Assembly (NCBI GenBank): GCA_016215705.1
Contig: JACRIR010000083.1
Location: 1-40,066, forward strand
Direction: 5' to 3'
Origin: Candidatus Poribacteria bacterium
Lineage (GTDB): Bacteria > Abyssobacteria > SURF-5
DNA length: 40,066 bases
Positions 1 through 7,730 of the stretch are shown piece after piece (position 1 is the stretch's first letter; the number at the start of each line of letters is the position of its first letter). The notes under the pieces are model-generated. The model had not been told where the DNA came from. It made no database searches and saw nothing but the letters and a program-made list of their open reading frames with translations. The position numbers and the translations under genes are program-made.

Positions 1-105
1 GTTCCCCCCTTTGCAAAGGGGGGAAGGGGGGATTTAAGACTCATGTTTTCCAAGGATTTCTGCGACTTCCTAAATCCCCCTTTGTCCCCCTTTTTCAAAG
101 GGGGA
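1..105. repeat. Nested palindromic repeat at window start
   Basis: Bases 4-23 are a perfect 20-bp palindrome of C6-TTTGCAAA-G6. Bases 89-105 form a second small hairpin of the same type (C-run, T-run, CAAAG, G-run). The segments 15-36 and 71-93 are also inverted copies of each other (AAAGGGGG and GGGGATTTA blocks), so the element can fold as two small hairpins or as one large cruciform. Similar C/G-run palindromes are scattered through many environmental genomes. No coding potential is seen. Confidence 0.75.
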
Positions 106-107
106 GC

Positions 108-134
108 ATTGCAACATTATTTAGGAGGCGCTCT
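108..134 (+). repeat. Dispersed 27-bp repeat, copy 1
   Basis: This stretch (ATTGCAACATTATTTAGG, then AGGCGCTCT) matches 16515-16541 at 24 of 27 bases by manual alignment. The sequence just after it, CTCTACTAGTAT, also resembles the 3' end of hpf near 16408-16419. It lies directly upstream of the exonuclease gene and next to the palindrome at 1-105. Confidence 0.6.
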
Positions 135-161
135 ACTAGTATACTTGGAGGAAGGGGGCGC

Positions 162-872
162 ATGGTCGCGCGCCCTTGCAACAAAATTCGGGGTCGAATA
201 GTATTTGCGGGACGGATTCTCTTGTCTCTTTGTCTCAATCAGAAACAAGACACCAGGAATGGATTTCTTCAGAGGCATGGTTTGAACCAGAACAAGAAAC
301 TGTCTGACCTTGTGTTTGTCGCGTTCGACGTTGAGACCACCGGCCTCGATTCGCGGTCGCATAGAATTGTTGAGATTGGCGCAATAAGATTCGACCGCGA
401 GGGCGTCCTTGCAACGCTCGACCAACTCTTGAATCCTGGGTTTCCCATGCCGCGTGACGCAAGCGCGATCAACGGTATAACCGACGAGATGGTCGCCTCA
501 TGCCCGTCCCCCGACGCAGTGCTGCCCCGAATCATTGAGTTCTTTGGCGACTCAGTCCTGCTTGCACATAACGCTCAGTTTGACACCGGGTTTCTCGATG
601 CCGCCGTCGCGCGAGCCGGTATGGGCCGCGTGCGAAATTCAGTCGTCTGCACGCGCGACCTTGCGCGGGCCGTATTCCCCGGACTGCAACGATATGGCAT
701 CAGCGATCTTGTTAGAACCCTGAAAATACCCACGGGAGATCGTCACCGCGCACTGGCCGACGCGGGCTACTGCGCCGAGATTTTCAGACGATGTGTTGAC
801 CGGCTCGACTGGACGTGGGGCCTCGGTCTCGGCGAATTGACGGCTCGATACGGCGGGCCGTACCGCCGCTGA
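162..872 (+). CDS. DnaQ-like 3'-5' exonuclease (DEDDh family)
   Basis: Probable 3'-5' exonuclease of the DNA polymerase III epsilon superfamily, removing nucleotides from DNA or RNA 3' ends. All three exonuclease motifs are visible: ExoI with FDVETTGL (Asp56, Glu58), ExoII with LLAHNAQFDTGFL, and ExoIII with HRALADAG, whose His-x4-Asp pattern marks the DEDDh subclass. No polymerase, GIY-YIG or helicase domain is attached. ATG162 has a good GGAGG ten bases upstream. The first 40 residues look unlike the family and run through repeat-rich DNA, so a TTG at 282 with AGAGG six bases ahead is a real alternative (196 residues). The gene is followed by the yebC promoter, so it is probably its own transcription unit. 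Its exact cellular job (replicative proofreading or a repair nuclease) cannot be told. Confidence 0.88.
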   Translation: MVARPCNKIRGRIVFAGRILLSLCLNQKQDTRNGFLQRHGLNQNKKLSDLVFVAFDVETTGLDSRSHRIVEIGAIRFDREGVLATLDQLLNPGFPMPRDASAINGITDEMVASCPSPDAVLPRIIEFFGDSVLLAHNAQFDTGFLDAAVARAGMGRVRNSVVCTRDLARAVFPGLQRYGISDLVRTLKIPTGDRHRALADAGYCAEIFRRCVDRLDWTWGLGLGELTARYGGPYRR

Positions 873-878
873 ATCGCA

Positions 879-907
879 TTGAAAAAGGGCATATCTTCTG
901 ATATAAT
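879..907 (+). promoter_or_regulatory. Sigma-70-type promoter for yebC operon
   Basis: TTGAAA at 879-884 and TATAAT at 902-907 are separated by 17 bases. Transcription would start near 914, about 120 bases before the yebC start. It sits just after the exonuclease stop codon. Confidence 0.65.
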
Positions 908-1034
908 TCAAAGAGTAGCGGTGACAAATGGGTTTTTTTGCTTGTGCGGCGCGGCGGCCGGGAGATGGTTCTTGTCGGCCGAAAAGGGCGGATAATTTTC
1001 GCTGCTAGACATCCCGCCAAAGAAGGGATTCGAC

Positions 1035-1784
1035 ATGTCCGGACACTCAAAGTGGAGCAAGGTAAAACACTTTAAGGGCAAGGAAGACGCCAAGCGTGGC
1101 AAGATTTTCTCAAAGCTGATTCGTGAGATCATGGTTGCGACGCGCAATGGCGGGGGCGACCCCGCGTTCAATCCGCGTCTGAGAACCATAATCGCCGCCG
1201 CAAAGGCGGCGAACATGCCGAACGACAACATCGACCGCGCAATCAAGAAGGGCTCGGGTGAGCTCGGAGGAGCCACATTTGATGAAGTCACCTACGAAGG
1301 TTACGGGCCGGGCGGAGTCGCGATAATTGTCGAGGTTCTCACCGACAACAAGAACCGGACCGTCGCAGAGATCAGGCACACAATGAGCCGTAATAACGGG
1401 AATCTCGGGGAGAATGGCTGCGTCGCGTGGAACTTCGAAAAAAAAGGAATCATTCTGGTGAATACCCCCGGGGTATCCGAGGATGCGTTGATAGAAGCCG
1501 CCCTCGACGCGGGCGCAGAGGATGTCCGATCTGAAACCGACGCCTTCGAGATTGTAACCGCTCCCAACGACGTAATGGATGTGAAGGACGCGCTCGAGAA
1601 GAAGGGATTCAAAACTGCGAGCGCGGAAATAACCATGCTCCCGAAGAATACCATTCGCGTCGACGGCAAAACGGCTGAAGCGGCGTTGAGATTGATGGAT
1701 GCTCTCGAAGACCAGGACGACGTCCAACACGTCTACTCCAATTTTGATATCCCCGAAGAGGTAATGGCCAAAATCGGAGGCTGA
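1035..1784 (+). CDS. yebC: YebC/PmpR family protein (TACO1-like)
   Basis: Member of the YebC/PmpR/TACO1 family, annotated as DNA-binding regulators and, more recently, linked to ribosome function at difficult peptide stretches. The N-terminus [19 protein letters not shown] is the family signature. The central acidic region and the C-terminal stretch ending in a YSNFDIPEE-like motif are intact, and 249 residues is the standard length. The start is fixed by this signature, although the ribosome-binding site (AAGAAGGGA) is modest. The order yebC-ruvC-ruvA-ruvB is conserved in many bacteria, which supports the call. It is probably co-transcribed with ruvC, which begins 70 bases downstream. Whether it acts here on transcription or on translation cannot be told from sequence. 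Confidence 0.96.
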   Translation: MSGHSKWSKVKHFKGKEDAKRGKIFSKLIREIMVATRNGGGDPAFNPRLRTIIAAAKAANMPNDNIDRAIKKGSGELGGATFDEVTYEGYGPGGVAIIVEVLTDNKNRTVAEIRHTMSRNNGNLGENGCVAWNFEKKGIILVNTPGVSEDALIEAALDAGAEDVRSETDAFEIVTAPNDVMDVKDALEKKGFKTASAEITMLPKNTIRVDGKTAEAALRLMDALEDQDDVQHVYSNFDIPEEVMAKIGG

Positions 1785-1854
1785 GGGGAAGCGACTCGTA
1801 ATAGCGGGTGACGGGCTCGCAAGGGACGGGCGCTCAAACGGTCGGGGTGAAAGC

Positions 1855-2370
1855 TTGTCGGATACACGAATCATGGGCGTCGACCCCGGTCTTATCGCCA
1901 CCGGTTACGGAGTAATCGGCGCGTCCGGCCGTCGGCCCTCTCTCATCGAGGCCGGAGTTCTTCGCAGCCGCGAGAAAGACTCTCTGGAAAAGAAGCTTTT
2001 TGAGATTTACAGCGGCATCGCCGAAGTCATTCGCGAATTCAGTCCCACCATTCTGGTCATTGAAGAGTTATACAGCAAGTACACGCATCCTCGAACCGCC
2101 ATTCTAATGGGACATGCGCGCGGAGTCGTGTATGTCGCCGCAGCCGCGCAGGATATCCCCGTGGTCAGCTATGCCTCGACCCGCATCAAAAACTCGCTTA
2201 CCGGCAATGGGAGGGCCACAAAGGAGCAGGTTCAGCGGATGGTTCAGCATGTTTTCGGGCTTCACAAAGCTCCGCATCCTCCCGATGTCGCCGATGCGCT
2301 CGCGGTGGCGCTGTGTCATCACAACGTGCTCATGCACGACTATAAGCGGCCGGCGACCGCACCGATATGA
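1855..2370 (+). CDS. ruvC: Crossover junction endodeoxyribonuclease RuvC
   Basis: Holliday-junction resolvase that cuts four-way DNA junctions symmetrically in recombinational repair, acting with RuvAB. The four catalytic acidic residues of the RNase H fold are visible: Asp10 in IMGVDPGL, Glu70 in LVIEELY, and Asp144 and Asp147 in PPDVADALA. At 171 residues it is the usual length. The start is TTG, with GGGGTGAAAG just upstream placing the initiation site; no in-frame ATG gives the family N-terminus without trimming it. The stop codon is followed immediately by a degenerate heptad repeat (2369-2410) separating it from ruvA. Confidence 0.96.
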   Translation: MSDTRIMGVDPGLIATGYGVIGASGRRPSLIEAGVLRSREKDSLEKKLFEIYSGIAEVIREFSPTILVIEELYSKYTHPRTAILMGHARGVVYVAAAAQDIPVVSYASTRIKNSLTGNGRATKEQVQRMVQHVFGLHKAPHPPDVADALAVALCHHNVLMHDYKRPATAPI

Positions 2371-2410
2371 AAATCCGGAGTCCAAAGTTTAAGGTCCAAG
2401 GTCGAAAGTC
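2369..2410 (+). repeat. Degenerate 7-bp tandem repeat between ruvC and ruvA
   Basis: Six consecutive heptads can be read in register: GAAAATC, CGGAGTC, CAAAGTT, TAAGGTC, CAAGGTC, GAAAGTC. The reverse complement matches the consensus GAC[CT]TT[CG] of the repeat at 37941-37989. The first two bases overlap the ruvC stop codon. Confidence 0.6.
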
Positions 2411-2469
2411 CGGGAGCAGGGATTGGCGCATGAACGCCGGCGGGCCATACCGGCGCAAACGGTGAGACA

Positions 2470-3105
2470 ATGATTTCGAGAATAACGGGCAGAGTGATCC
2501 AACTTCGTGAAGACCGCGTGACCGTCGAACACAACGGGATTGCGTACGACCTTCTGATTCCGAGCGGCATCGCCCACCGACTCCGCGAGATGCGCGGAAA
2601 GGAGGGGACTTTCTACACGTTTCACTACCTCGAGGGTGGGATGGGCGTGTCGAATCCGATTCCGCGTCTCGCGGGCTTCCTGAACGAGATTGACCGCGAG
2701 TTTTTTGAGAAACTCATTACCGTGAAGGGCATGGGCATCCGCGGAGCGCTGAAGGCGCTTTCCGCGCCGGTTCAATCGATAGCGCGCGCAATAGAGACAA
2801 AGGATGTTTCCGCCCTGGTTTCACTTCCCGGCATAGGCAGGCGCACAGCCGAGAAAATAATTGCCGAGCTCAACGGCAAACTCGCGAAGTTTGCTCTCAT
2901 CCGTGAAGATGAGCGCAGCAGCGCGCCGGTGAAAGAGCCCGATTTCAAAGATGAAGTCATTGAAGTGTTGACCCAATTAGGCTATTCGACGGCCGAATCC
3001 GAGATACTACTGAGGCGAGCTTTGTCATCCGGCATAGAGGCGACGGCGGCAGAAGACATCATACGCGAGATTTTCAGGCAGCAGCATGAGAGGCAGACGC
3101 CATGA
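2470..3105 (+). CDS. ruvA: Holliday junction branch migration protein RuvA
   Basis: Junction-recognition subunit of the RuvAB branch-migration motor. Three parts follow the family layout over 211 residues: an N-terminal OB fold (MISRITGRVIQL start), a middle region with two helix-hairpin-helix motifs (VKGMGIRGALKAL and LPGIGRRTAEKII), and a C-terminal three-helix domain around residues 155-205 that contacts RuvB. The stop overlaps the ruvB start by four bases (ATGA), so the two subunits are translationally coupled. It continues the ruvC-ruvA-ruvB order. Confidence 0.97.
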   Translation: MISRITGRVIQLREDRVTVEHNGIAYDLLIPSGIAHRLREMRGKEGTFYTFHYLEGGMGVSNPIPRLAGFLNEIDREFFEKLITVKGMGIRGALKALSAPVQSIARAIETKDVSALVSLPGIGRRTAEKIIAELNGKLAKFALIREDERSSAPVKEPDFKDEVIEVLTQLGYSTAESEILLRRALSSGIEATAAEDIIREIFRQQHERQTP

Positions 3106-4127
3106 CGCGCGAACGCATAGTTGACGGAAGGCCCTTATCGGAGGTCGAAGAGACTTTCAATTGGAGCCTCCGGCCCAAAACGCTGTCCGAATACATAGGA
3201 CAGAAAACCGTTATCGAGAAGCTCAACATTTCACTCAAGGCCTCGAAGGGCAGAGGCGAGCCACACGAACACGTGTTGTTCTATGGCCCTCCCGGTTTAG
3301 GCAAGACCACCCTCGCAAATGTGATCGCGAACGAAATGGGCACCAATCTGGTGGCGACATCGGGACCGGCCCTCGAGCGCACCGGCGATCTCATGGGTCT
3401 GCTCACGAACCTCGAGCAGGGCGACGTGCTCTTCATTGATGAAATCCATCGGCTGCCCCGCGTGATTGAGGAGTTCATCTATCCGGCGATGGAGGATTTC
3501 CACGTGGATTTCCTCGTGGATAAGGGCGCGTTTGCAAAGACGATCAAAGTACAGTTGAAGCGCTTCACCCTTGTGGGCGCGACGACCCGCGCCGGTTTCT
3601 TGACCGCTCCGTTCAGAGAACGATTCGGCATCTATCACTATCTCGACTTCTATCCTCCCGATGAGATCGCCCTGATTCTTCGGCGCTCCGCCAAAATATT
3701 GGGGATAGACGTCGAGGATTCGGCCATCGAGCAAATCGCTAAAAGATCGCGAGGAACCCCTCGAGTGGCGAATCGACTGCTCAGGCGCGTTCGCGATTTT
3801 GCCGAAGTCAAACATGATGGCCGTGTGAGAGAAAGGATTGCTATTGACGCCCTCGAGCTCGAAGGAGTGGATGGCCGAGGCCTCGACGAACTCGACCGGA
3901 AGTTCCTTCGCATCATAATCGAAAACTATGCAGGCGGACCCGTGGGAATCTCGGCGCTATCGGCCTCGCTGAACGAGGAGACTGAGACGCTCGAGGACAT
4001 GGTGGAACCGTACCTGCTCAAAATCGCATTTGTTAACCGTACCCGGCAGGGGCGGGTGGCGACCAACGCAGCATTCGGGCACCTCGGTATAAAACGCAAC
4101 GGCGCAAAACAACAAGAATTGTTTTAG
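3102..4127 (+). CDS. ruvB: Holliday junction branch migration ATPase RuvB
   Basis: Hexameric AAA+ motor that drives branch migration on RuvA-bound Holliday junctions. Walker A is GPPGLGKTT (residues 62-70), Walker B is LFIDEIH (110-116, Asp113 and Glu114), and sensor 1 with the arginine finger lies in the GATTRAGFLTAPFRERFG region. The C-terminal winged-helix domain ends with the usual VNRTRQGR motif. Length (341) is normal. It overlaps ruvA by ATGA. Nothing unusual was seen. Transcription probably ends or weakens in the 215 bases before queH. Confidence 0.98.
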   Translation: MTRERIVDGRPLSEVEETFNWSLRPKTLSEYIGQKTVIEKLNISLKASKGRGEPHEHVLFYGPPGLGKTTLANVIANEMGTNLVATSGPALERTGDLMGLLTNLEQGDVLFIDEIHRLPRVIEEFIYPAMEDFHVDFLVDKGAFAKTIKVQLKRFTLVGATTRAGFLTAPFRERFGIYHYLDFYPPDEIALILRRSAKILGIDVEDSAIEQIAKRSRGTPRVANRLLRRVRDFAEVKHDGRVRERIAIDALELEGVDGRGLDELDRKFLRIIIENYAGGPVGISALSASLNEETETLEDMVEPYLLKIAFVNRTRQGRVATNAAFGHLGIKRNGAKQQELF

Positions 4128-4223
4128 AAACAAGAGGTGAAAAGGGAAACAAGTTACTCTGACTTTTCGGGCTGTATTACTCATGTTCGAAATCTTGAAT
4201 TCTTGTTGTGATTTCTCTTTGCA

Positions 4224-4244
4224 GGGCGACCCGCCGGGTCGCCC
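4224..4244. repeat. Perfect 9-bp hairpin with GCC loop
   Basis: GGGCGACCC (4224-4232) pairs perfectly with GGGTCGCCC (4236-4244) across a 3-base loop. No T-run follows, so it is not a standard intrinsic terminator for ruvB. It may be a dispersed palindrome. Confidence 0.6.
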
Positions 4245-4297
4245 CTGGGGAAATGTTGCACGAGTCACTCTCTTATGTAGTGGATTCTGCTGCTCCT

Positions 4298-4315
4298 TGG
4301 TTGCGGCTACGCTGC
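4298..4315 (+). repeat. 18-bp dispersed word, copy 1
   Basis: TGGTTGCGGCTACGCTGC here is identical to 24281-24298. A shorter inverted version lies at 39278-39290. All copies are intergenic. Confidence 0.6.
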
Positions 4316-4342
4316 TCTGGGTCCTCAAGTGATAGAAATCTG

Positions 4343-4903
4343 ATGAGACTATTACTGCATATATGTTGCGGGCCGTGTGCGACCTATCCGGCAAAGGTCC
4401 TGCGGGAAGCGGGTCACGACATCCACGGTTTCTTTTACAATCCTAATATCCATCCGCTGGCCGAGCACAAATCGCGGCTCGATTCCGTGAAGAAATTCCT
4501 CGAAACCACTGGAATTCCGTCTACTATTCGAGACGAATACGACATTGAGGAGTATTTTCGCCGCGTTGTCTATCGTGAGAATAACCGCTGCTCAGCGTGT
4601 TATCATCTTCGGCTGGAAAAGGCTGCTCGCGTTGCCGTGGGCTGCGGATTCGACGCATTTACCACGTCTCTTCTGGTCAGCCCGTACCAAAAGCATGACC
4701 TTATTCGCGAGATAGGCCGGAACATCGGAATGGAATGCGGGATCGAGTTCTACTATGAGGATTTTCGCCCCGGCTGGTCTCAGACGCGTGAGATATCGCG
4801 AGAGATGGGCCTGTATCGACAGAGATATTGCGGCTGCATTTATAGCGAGAAAGAGCGACGAAGCCGAGAAAATGGAGAAACATTCGAGAAAAATGGACCT
4901 TGA
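4343..4903 (+). CDS. queH: Epoxyqueuosine reductase QueH
   Basis: Reduces epoxyqueuosine to queuosine at the tRNA wobble position, the last step of queuosine synthesis. It is the non-cobalamin alternative to QueG (QueH, formerly DUF208). Visible cysteines are the N-terminal pair Cys8-Cys9 in LLLHICCGPC, Cys83-x2-Cys86 in NNRCSACYHLR, and the C-terminal Cys163-Gly-Cys165 in RYCGCIYSEKER. These fit an iron-sulfur cluster plus a redox disulfide, as described for the family. ATG4343 gives 186 residues and puts the family motif at the N-terminus; the frame extends upstream to 4208, but that part looks like repeat DNA. queA and tgt follow, giving three consecutive queuosine steps. Confidence 0.93.
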   Translation: MRLLLHICCGPCATYPAKVLREAGHDIHGFFYNPNIHPLAEHKSRLDSVKKFLETTGIPSTIRDEYDIEEYFRRVVYRENNRCSACYHLRLEKAARVAVGCGFDAFTTSLLVSPYQKHDLIREIGRNIGMECGIEFYYEDFRPGWSQTREISREMGLYRQRYCGCIYSEKERRSRENGETFEKNGP

Positions 4904-5098
4904 ATCTGTTCCGCAATTTTGCAGACTTGAGTTCATTCGCAAGCGTGATGTCAAAAGAGTCATAAGACATCGCGCGAATAGATTCGCACCCGCGGAATTA
5001 CATGTCGATTCGCCGATTGCGGGGCGGTCTCACAGCCCCTTTGTTTCGGGTCTGCTCCCATTTTCCGCCATTCTTCGCCGGACGCATGAATAGACCCC

Positions 5099-6133
5099 AT
5101 GCTCAAACTCTCCGATTTCGACTATTTCTTGCCGCCCGAGCTTATCGCGCAGTATCCGAGCGCCCGGCGTGGCCAATCCCGCCTCATGATTGTTACCCGT
5201 TCGGTCGGCCGGATAGAAACGGCAATGTTCAGGGACATCATGGACCGTCTCGAAAGAGGAGATGCGCTTGTCCTGAACGACACCAAAGTTTTTCCCGCCC
5301 GGCTCCGCGCCCGAAAACTATCGACGGGCGCTCGCATCGAGATTCTGTTGCTGCGCGAAACGGAGGAAGCGCTGTGGGAGGCGTTGGTGAAACCCGGAAG
5401 GCGCGCGCCCAAAGGCGCCGTACTGTCAATTGAAGGAGCACGCCAGGCCGACACCGCCGAAGTGATTTCAGACCAAGGCAAGACGAAGATTCTCAGATTC
5501 TCGGTTTCCGATGTGAGGCGTCTGTGCCGGCGGGTGGGTGAGATACCGCTTCCGCCCTATATCAAGCGGCCGGCCGAGTCCTCCGATGCGCGCCGCTATC
5601 AGACTGTCTATGCGACAAACGAAGGCGCCGTCGCGGCTCCTACAGCGGGCCTCCATTTCACTCCAGCCATGCTGAATAGAGTGCGGGACCGAGGAGTCTC
5701 GCTCGAATATGTCACCTTGCACACCGGCTTCGGGACCTTCCAGCCGCTCGAATATGAAGAAGTGGAACAGAATGAGTTACATGCCGAGCGCTATCGGTTG
5801 AGTCCGGCGACCGCGCGCCGCTTGAACGAGGTCCGAAGAAGAGGCCGGAAAGTGATCGCTGTTGGGACTACCACTCTCAGGCTCATGGAAACGACCGTTA
5901 CCGGACAAGGCGAATTTGTGGCCGGCGAGGGGCTATCGAGCATCTTCATATATCCGGGCCACATATTTCACTCGGCTGACGCGCTTATTACAAATTTCCA
6001 CTTGCCGCGCAGTTCGTTGTTTCTACTCGTCTGCGCGTTCGCCGGCCGCGACTTGACACTGAAGGCGTACGAAACGGCCGTGAAAGAAAGATTCCGCTTC
6101 TATAGTTACGGCGACGCGATGCTCATACTATGA
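5099..6133 (+). CDS. queA: tRNA preQ1(34) S-adenosylmethionine ribosyltransferase-isomerase QueA
   Basis: Transfers and rearranges the ribosyl group of S-adenosylmethionine onto preQ1 in tRNA, making epoxyqueuosine. The protein begins MLKLSDFDYFLPPELIAQYP and contains the family blocks LVLNDTKVFPARLRARK, a GAVAAPTAGLHFT segment around residue 178, TLHTGFGTFQP, and a C-terminal GDAMLIL tail. At 344 residues it is the standard size. About 195 non-coding bases separate it from queH, and 24 bases separate it from tgt. Substrate and product link it to its neighbours Tgt (earlier step) and QueH (next step). Confidence 0.97.
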   Translation: MLKLSDFDYFLPPELIAQYPSARRGQSRLMIVTRSVGRIETAMFRDIMDRLERGDALVLNDTKVFPARLRARKLSTGARIEILLLRETEEALWEALVKPGRRAPKGAVLSIEGARQADTAEVISDQGKTKILRFSVSDVRRLCRRVGEIPLPPYIKRPAESSDARRYQTVYATNEGAVAAPTAGLHFTPAMLNRVRDRGVSLEYVTLHTGFGTFQPLEYEEVEQNELHAERYRLSPATARRLNEVRRRGRKVIAVGTTTLRLMETTVTGQGEFVAGEGLSSIFIYPGHIFHSADALITNFHLPRSSLFLLVCAFAGRDLTLKAYETAVKERFRFYSYGDAMLIL

Positions 6134-7285
<1,152 letters not shown>

Positions 7286-7304
7286 CACGCGCTCATGGAG
7301 GTTC

Positions 7305-7643
7305 ATGGAATCGTTGGCATATGCAGCCCAGGCACAGCCGGGCGGGGGGGCGTTTGGTCCCCTCGGGAGCATGCTTTTTCCGCTGATTTTGATGTTCGTC
7401 GTCTTCTATTTTCTGCTTATTCGTCCACAATCAAAGAAGCAGCGTGAGCATCAGGAGATGCTGCGCAACCTGAAAAAAGGCGATAAGGTAATCACCAACA
7501 GCGGCCTCTACGGCGTCATAGTCAAGGTAACCGACAAAGATGTCATCCTCGAGGTTGCCGATAAAGTCAATCTGCGTTTCACTGCCGGCGCCATCGCCGG
7601 GGTTCGAGAAAAAGAGGAAGCCGGGACAAAGGGGTCAGAATAA
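7305..7643 (+). CDS. yajC: Preprotein translocase subunit YajC
   Basis: Small accessory subunit of the Sec holotranslocon. The 112-residue protein has one transmembrane segment (about residues 20-40, LFPLILMFVVFYFLLIRPQ) followed by the family motif QSKKQREHQEMLRNLKKGD and a small beta-rich cytosolic domain with VITNSGLYGVI. ATG7305 is preferred because GGAGG lies four bases upstream. A longer frame opening at 7194 would overlap tgt. It precedes the fused secDF by 87 bases and is probably in the same operon as tgt. Confidence 0.95.
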   Translation: MESLAYAAQAQPGGGAFGPLGSMLFPLILMFVVFYFLLIRPQSKKQREHQEMLRNLKKGDKVITNSGLYGVIVKVTDKDVILEVADKVNLRFTAGAIAGVREKEEAGTKGSE

Positions 7644-7730
7644 AGAGAGCCTTGTTCCATCACGCGGGACCCTGTCTCTTCGTCATCGGGCAGGGTTTTG
7701 TTGTATAGCGGGGAAAATTGGAGGGAGTCA

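Larger units (their letters stand above)
4128..4342. other. Intergenic region ruvB-queH with hairpin
   Basis: No convincing gene. It holds a GC-rich hairpin (4224-4244) and a copy of an 18-base dispersed word (4298-4315). An open frame runs through part of it into queH, but it lacks a ribosome-binding site and conserved content, so queH is taken to start at 4343. Confidence 0.5.

Noticed and set aside
1110-1901. Minus-strand open frame opposite yebC
   Set aside because: Shadow of the conserved YebC frame, which has the family signature and a good promoter.
4755-5093. Open frame of 112 codons overlapping queH
   Set aside because: Out of frame with QueH for much of its length, basic low-information translation, no ribosome-binding site.
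7669-7702. Terminator between yajC and secDF
   Set aside because: ACCCTG and CAGGGT arms followed by TTTTG exist, but the stem is only 6 bp with a 16-base loop; too weak to call.
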